In this document: positions 7,495 through 9,921 of the stretch, piece after piece
Layout: each line of letters opens with the position of its first letter
Position numbering within the stretch: position 1 is the stretch's first letter
Assembly (NCBI GenBank): GCA_903864375.1
Contig: CAIPFS010000422.1
Coordinates: 1 to 9,921, forward strand
Direction of reading: 5' to 3'
Length of the DNA: 9,921 nt
DNA from: an uncultured Verrucomicrobiota bacterium
GTDB taxonomy: Bacteria; Verrucomicrobiota; Verrucomicrobiia; Limisphaerales; UBA9464
Program-made: the position numbers and the translations under genes
Notes under the pieces: model-generated
Seen by the model: only the letters and a program-made list of their open reading frames with translations
Told to the model about the DNA's origin: nothing
Database searches by the model: none

Positions 7495-7539
7495 CACCGT
7501 TTCCGCCCCATCGACTCAGGGGCGCCCCGATAAACGGTG
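7495..7539. repeat. Two-tier hairpin, CACCGTTT/AAACGGTG outside and CGCCCC/GGGGCG inside
   Basis: The outer 8-bp arms are at 7495-7502 and 7532-7539. The inner 6-bp arms are at 7504-7509 and 7519-7524 around a 9-base loop, ATCGACTCA. The bulges are asymmetric (1 and 7 bases). In the transcript of the hydrolase gene this would be a structured leader ending about 93 bases before the ATG. The outer arms coincide with two of the ACCGTT half-sites, so the dyad may reflect paired protein sites rather than RNA structure. Confidence 0.5.
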
Positions 7540-7556
7540 CGGCAATGACCGTTCAT
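7530..7556. promoter_or_regulatory. Inverted pair of LytTR-like half-sites, ATAAACGGT-N9-ACCGTTCAT
   Basis: The two 9-bp arms (7530-7538 and 7548-7556) are reverse complements with one mismatch, and each fits the LytTR pattern [TA][AC][CA]GTTN[AG][TG] on its own strand. The second arm extended to CCGTTCATC differs from the AlgR core CCGTTCGTC at one base. Centre-to-centre spacing is 18 bases. The pair is 76 bases upstream of the hydrolase ATG. Known LytTR sites are mostly direct repeats, so the inverted arrangement is a reason for caution. Confidence 0.4.
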
Positions 7557-7622
7557 CACCGCAAAAGACCGCTGATGGAAAAGACGACTTCAATTCGACC
7601 TGAACGCCTTACCACTGGCGGC

Positions 7623-7626
7623 GAGG
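7623..7626 (+). promoter_or_regulatory. Shine-Dalgarno-like GAGG supporting the hydrolase start at 7633
   Basis: GAGG lies 6 bases before ATG 7633. The in-frame GTG at 7678, which would give a more usual signal peptide, has only a weak GAAGAA upstream. This favours 7633 slightly. Confidence 0.4.
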
Positions 7627-7632
7627 AAATGG

Positions 7633-9267
7633 ATGCCCAAGGGCAACCGAATCCGAAGAACTGAACCCACTGTTATTGTGAAATTGCATTATCGTCTGTC
7701 CTGTCTCTACGCCGGCATCGCTCTTTTCAGCGTCCACGGCTTCGATTCTCTTTTGGCTGTCCCGGCATTGCCCGACGATGTCCGGGTTGAGATTGAGAAA
7801 CGAATCACGCACCAACTCAGCGTTGGAATTGTTGTCGGCCTGATCGATACCAACGGCACGAGCTTCTATAGTTTCGGGCGCGGTTCCCTCGAGGGCAACG
7901 ACGTGATGAATGAGGACTCCGTCTTCCAAATCGCCTCGGTGACCAAGCTATTCACAGGAGACCTGATGGCGGATTTAATTTCACGGGGTGAAGTCGCAGA
8001 AACCGATCTTTTGGAAAAGTACCTGCCGAGTGGGGTCAAGGTCCCCTCCTGGGAGGGACGCTCAATCACCCTTCTGGATTTGGCAACACACACCGCTGGA
8101 TTGCCAACCACGCCGGACAATTTCGTCACCGAAGATACAGCCAATCCGTATGCCGATTTCGATACACCGGCACTCTACGCCGGCATCAGTGGCACGGAAC
8201 TCATCCGCAAGCCGGGGACAGAACATGAGTACTCCAATTTTGGCTTTGGACTCCTTGGACATGCCCTGGCGAACCGGGTCGGAACCACCTACCCCGCACT
8301 ATTGGAGGAGCGGCTATTGAATCCATTGGGATTGACCAACACTTCAACCCAACTGAGCCCGTCGATGGCCGCCCGCCTGGTCAAAGGGTATTCGGGGGTG
8401 GTGGATTCCCAGCCGTGGGAATTGCCGGTAGCCTCCTTTGGCGGGCTTTATTCCACTCCCAGGGACCTGGCGCGATTCGTGGAGGCCAATGCGGGAATTC
8501 TATCCACGCCGCTTTATCCAGCGATGACCAATGCCCAGGCGCTCCGGTTTTCGGACGACCAGGGAAATCGAATCGGCCTGGCCTGGTTCCACAATGCCGT
8601 CGGTTCGTCCGATATGGTCTGGCACAATGGACAGGTGGGTGGCTTCACGAGTTTTGCCGGAATCAATCCCGACAAAAAAACGGGTGTCATCATCCTGTCC
8701 AACTCTGAGTATGGAATCACCCGTTTGGGGTTTCACCTGCTGGCTGCGGACTTTCCTTTGGATGAGGCTCCGATCCCAGCGACGGTCCCTGTGGAAACCC
8801 TCAAGGGATATACCGGGCGCTTTGCCCTGGATGGCGATGCCTTTGAGATCGGCCTTCAGCAGGGTCACCTGGCTGCCACACTGGAAAGCCTGGGTGCCAC
8901 AGTGGTCACGCTCTATCCATCCAGCGACGACACCTTCTTCATCAACGAACTCCCTTTCTTCCTCCAATTCAAGGCCAACGCCCATGGCCCGGCTGAATCG
9001 GTAAACTTCATCGCGGAGGGCGTGACCAACACTTACGTCCGCGTGCCCGAGGCGCTGCGGTCCCTGCATTTGCGAACGCGGCACGCGCATCAGGAACTGA
9101 GGGTCAGCCCGCCCGTCGGTTCTCCCCAGATTCTCGAGGCGTCGAGTGACCTGGAGCATTGGATGCCGATTCGGACCAACGTGGTCTGGACCCTCCCGTT
9201 CACCGATGCGCCGAACACCAATACAACCCGTCGATTTTACCGGACCCGCTCCGTGATTGAGAACTGA
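7633..9267 (+). CDS. Exported serine beta-lactamase-like hydrolase (class C/PBP4*/esterase family) with DUF3471-like and verrucomicrobial C-terminal segments
   Basis: A 544-residue protein. A signal peptide is probable within residues 17-42 (KLHYRLSCLYAGIALF ... LLA); starting at GTG 7678 gives the more canonical form, starting at ATG 7633 has the better ribosome site. The beta-lactamase fold (PF00144-type) covers about 50-375 with nucleophile motif S102-V-T-K105, Y200-S-N202, and H331-N-G333 in place of the KTG box, as in many esterase/DD-peptidase-like members. HTAGLP (152-157) and GGLYSTPRDLARF (270-282) are further family landmarks. Residues about 388-463 resemble DUF3471-type beta domains (YTGRFAL ... 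). Residues about 491-540 form a tail (SSDLEHW, TRRFYR) like those on many verrucomicrobial secreted proteins. Likely activity is an acyl-serine hydrolase in the periplasm or outside the cell; substrate unknown. It need not confer beta-lactam resistance. It is monocistronic, divergent from the pilin pair and convergent with the regulator. Confidence 0.85.
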   Translation: MPKGNRIRRTEPTVIVKLHYRLSCLYAGIALFSVHGFDSLLAVPALPDDVRVEIEKRITHQLSVGIVVGLIDTNGTSFYSFGRGSLEGNDVMNEDSVFQIASVTKLFTGDLMADLISRGEVAETDLLEKYLPSGVKVPSWEGRSITLLDLATHTAGLPTTPDNFVTEDTANPYADFDTPALYAGISGTELIRKPGTEHEYSNFGFGLLGHALANRVGTTYPALLEERLLNPLGLTNTSTQLSPSMAARLVKGYSGVVDSQPWELPVASFGGLYSTPRDLARFVEANAGILSTPLYPAMTNAQALRFSDDQGNRIGLAWFHNAVGSSDMVWHNGQVGGFTSFAGINPDKKTGVIILSNSEYGITRLGFHLLAADFPLDEAPIPATVPVETLKGYTGRFALDGDAFEIGLQQGHLAATLESLGATVVTLYPSSDDTFFINELPFFLQFKANAHGPAESVNFIAEGVTNTYVRVPEALRSLHLRTRHAHQELRVSPPVGSPQILEASSDLEHWMPIRTNVVWTLPFTDAPNTNTTRRFYRTRSVIEN

Positions 9268-9406
9268 ATGATGATACAGCCACGGACTGAACGGGACTAT
9301 ATTTGGCCCTGAGTGGGGCCCCCGGTGGCTTGCCCCAAAATCCGTGTGGGGGTGATCCATCGGGTTTTTGATCCATTGGTCGACCCGCGCCGCGATCGAA
9401 TTCAGA
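9268..9406. other. Convergent spacer without a clear terminator
   Basis: Between two converging genes a bidirectional terminator would be expected. The best candidate is TGGGGC (9314-9319) pairing with GCCCCA (9332-9337), only 6 bp and without a following T-tract on either strand. GATCCAT occurs twice (9354-9360 and 9370-9376). I see no gene. Confidence 0.5.
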
Positions 9407-9921
9407 TCAGAAGCTCATGCGGTCACGAAACTCCTGGGCGGACCTTCGACTAAACTCCACCTCGGGTCCCCCGCGCAAGCGGACCTTGATTCCCCCGCTG
9501 AACCACGGCGTGACGTGCACGACAAAATCCAGATTAATCAGTTGGGCCCGGTTGGCCCGGATGAAGAGATGGCCCGGAAGTCGTTGTTCCAAGGTATTGA
9601 GGGACCGGTTAATCATCGCCGCTTCCCCACCGAAATGAAGCCGACTGTAGTTCCCCTCCGATTCAATCAACCGGATGGTTCGAACCGGAATGAACCAACA
9701 CCGGTCGTCCTGACGCACAAACACCTTGGCTGCTTCGTCCAATAGCCTGGCCGCGTCCTGGGCGGGTCGGGTCACCGCTCCACCTGAAATCCGCCGAAGA
9801 GATGCCGCCAGGCGGGCGGGTTCCACGGGTTTGAGCAGGTAATCCAGTGCATTCAACTCAAATGCCTTGAGGGCAAACTGATCGTAGGCGGTGGTGAAGA
9901 TGACCCGGGGGTGCGGGGGCA
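9407..9921 (-). CDS. LytTR-family response regulator (LytR/AlgR type), 5' end beyond the window
   Basis: The visible part encodes 170 residues. It opens at the window edge inside the receiver domain: VIFTTAYDQFALKAFELNA followed by LDYLLKPV shows beta-strand 4 with the conserved Thr and the conserved Lys-Pro before the last helix; the phosphorylated Asp lies outside the window. A linker of about 35 residues leads to a LytTR DNA-binding domain (FIPVRTIRLIESEGNYSRLH, LNTLEQRLPGHLFIRANRAQLIN), which ends at FRDRMSF. In this family a sensor histidine kinase phosphorylates the receiver and the LytTR domain binds promoter repeats, often near its own gene or surface/secretion genes. The kinase gene is probably upstream, beyond 9921. 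A TTG at 9856 would give a shorter frame, but it falls inside the receiver domain and is not the start. Confidence 0.93.
   Translation of the reverse strand, partial: PPHPRVIFTTAYDQFALKAFELNALDYLLKPVEPARLAASLRRISGGAVTRPAQDAARLLDEAAKVFVRQDDRCWFIPVRTIRLIESEGNYSRLHFGGEAAMINRSLNTLEQRLPGHLFIRANRAQLINLDFVVHVTPWFSGGIKVRLRGGPEVEFSRRSAQEFRDRMSF

Larger units (their letters stand above)
7034..7632. other. Divergent intergenic region, about 600 bp, rich in dyads and ACCGTT half-sites
   Basis: No convincing gene is seen. Short frames here (for example plus 7207-7413 and 7446-7664, minus 7143-7352) have no recognisable domain, and one overlaps the hydrolase start. The region must hold the promoters of the pilin pair (minus) and the hydrolase (plus), but I cannot pick reliable -35/-10 boxes. 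It contains six ACCGTT/AACGGT hexamers (7080, 7245, 7344, 7496, 7533, 7548), several inverted repeats (7236-7248, 7299-7327, 7328-7339, 7495-7539) and one 14-bp palindrome (7377-7390), annotated separately where notable. Confidence 0.7.

Noticed and set aside
7034..7632. CRISPR array, tRNA or known riboswitch in the intergenic region
   Set aside because: No regularly spaced direct repeats, no cloverleaf with a TTCGA-type arm, and no recognised riboswitch core.
7446..7664. 72-codon plus frame before the hydrolase
   Set aside because: Overlaps the hydrolase start in another frame, no family resemblance, and it crosses the hairpin and half-site region, which suits regulatory DNA better.
7633..9267. 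Antibiotic-resistance beta-lactamase
   Set aside because: The HNG box in place of KTG, the DUF3471-like region and the tail fit the broad esterase/peptidase-like group; resistance cannot be claimed from sequence.
9314..9337. Possible terminator between the convergent genes
   Set aside because: Only 6 bp of stem with a 12-base loop and no T-tract on either side.
8500..9360. Minus-strand open frame of 286 codons
   Set aside because: It is antisense to the serine hydrolase, which has all three catalytic motifs in frame; the minus translation shows no domain.

Overview
The window most likely comes from a member of the Verrucomicrobiota, probably the Pedosphaera/Limisphaerales side. I infer this from three things: a pseudopilin with the FTLIELLVVIAIIAILAG-type N-terminus and the KGKAQ...CLSNLRQ continuation common in that phylum; a very large secreted protein built from PA14, Ig-like, SbsA-like (Big_5), lectin-like and LamG modules; and a C-terminal tail on a serine hydrolase (SSDLEHW ... 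TRRFYR) of a kind I recognise from verrucomicrobial secreted proteins. No rRNA or marker gene is present, so the assignment is by style only.

Layout. Bases 1-75 are a short flank of unknown identity. Bases 76-1635 are a complete-looking IS3-family insertion sequence: imperfect terminal inverted repeats, a 55-bp hairpin before the first gene, orfA, an A8 slippery site, and orfB with a full D,D(35)E triad. The IS lies inside the 3' part of a giant minus-strand gene (1616-6157) and supplies its present stop codon, so the giant protein loses most of its second LamG domain and its natural C-terminus. Just upstream on the same strand, with only 3 bases between stop and start, is a pseudopilin gene (6161-7033); the two look like a translationally coupled pair.

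Bases 7034-7632 form a 600-bp divergent intergenic region. It is unusually rich in ACCGTT/AACGGT half-sites (six within about 480 bp) and in inverted repeats. One half-site is ACCGTTCGTC, the motif known for AlgR, a LytTR-family regulator. The region separates the pilin/giant-protein pair from a plus-strand gene for a secreted serine beta-lactamase-like hydrolase (7633-9267). After a short convergent spacer, a minus-strand gene for a LytTR response regulator (9407 to beyond 9921) runs off the right edge with its receiver domain cut by the window.

Working model (inference). The pseudopilin and the giant protein belong to cell-surface or secretion machinery of type II secretion/type IV pilus character. 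The hydrolase is exported and acts on peptidoglycan-like or ester/amide substrates. The LytTR regulator, probably paired with a sensor kinase gene beyond the right edge, may control the divergent promoters. The IS insertion has probably inactivated the giant protein or changed how it is anchored. Nothing here looks like a defence, CRISPR, tRNA or rRNA locus.
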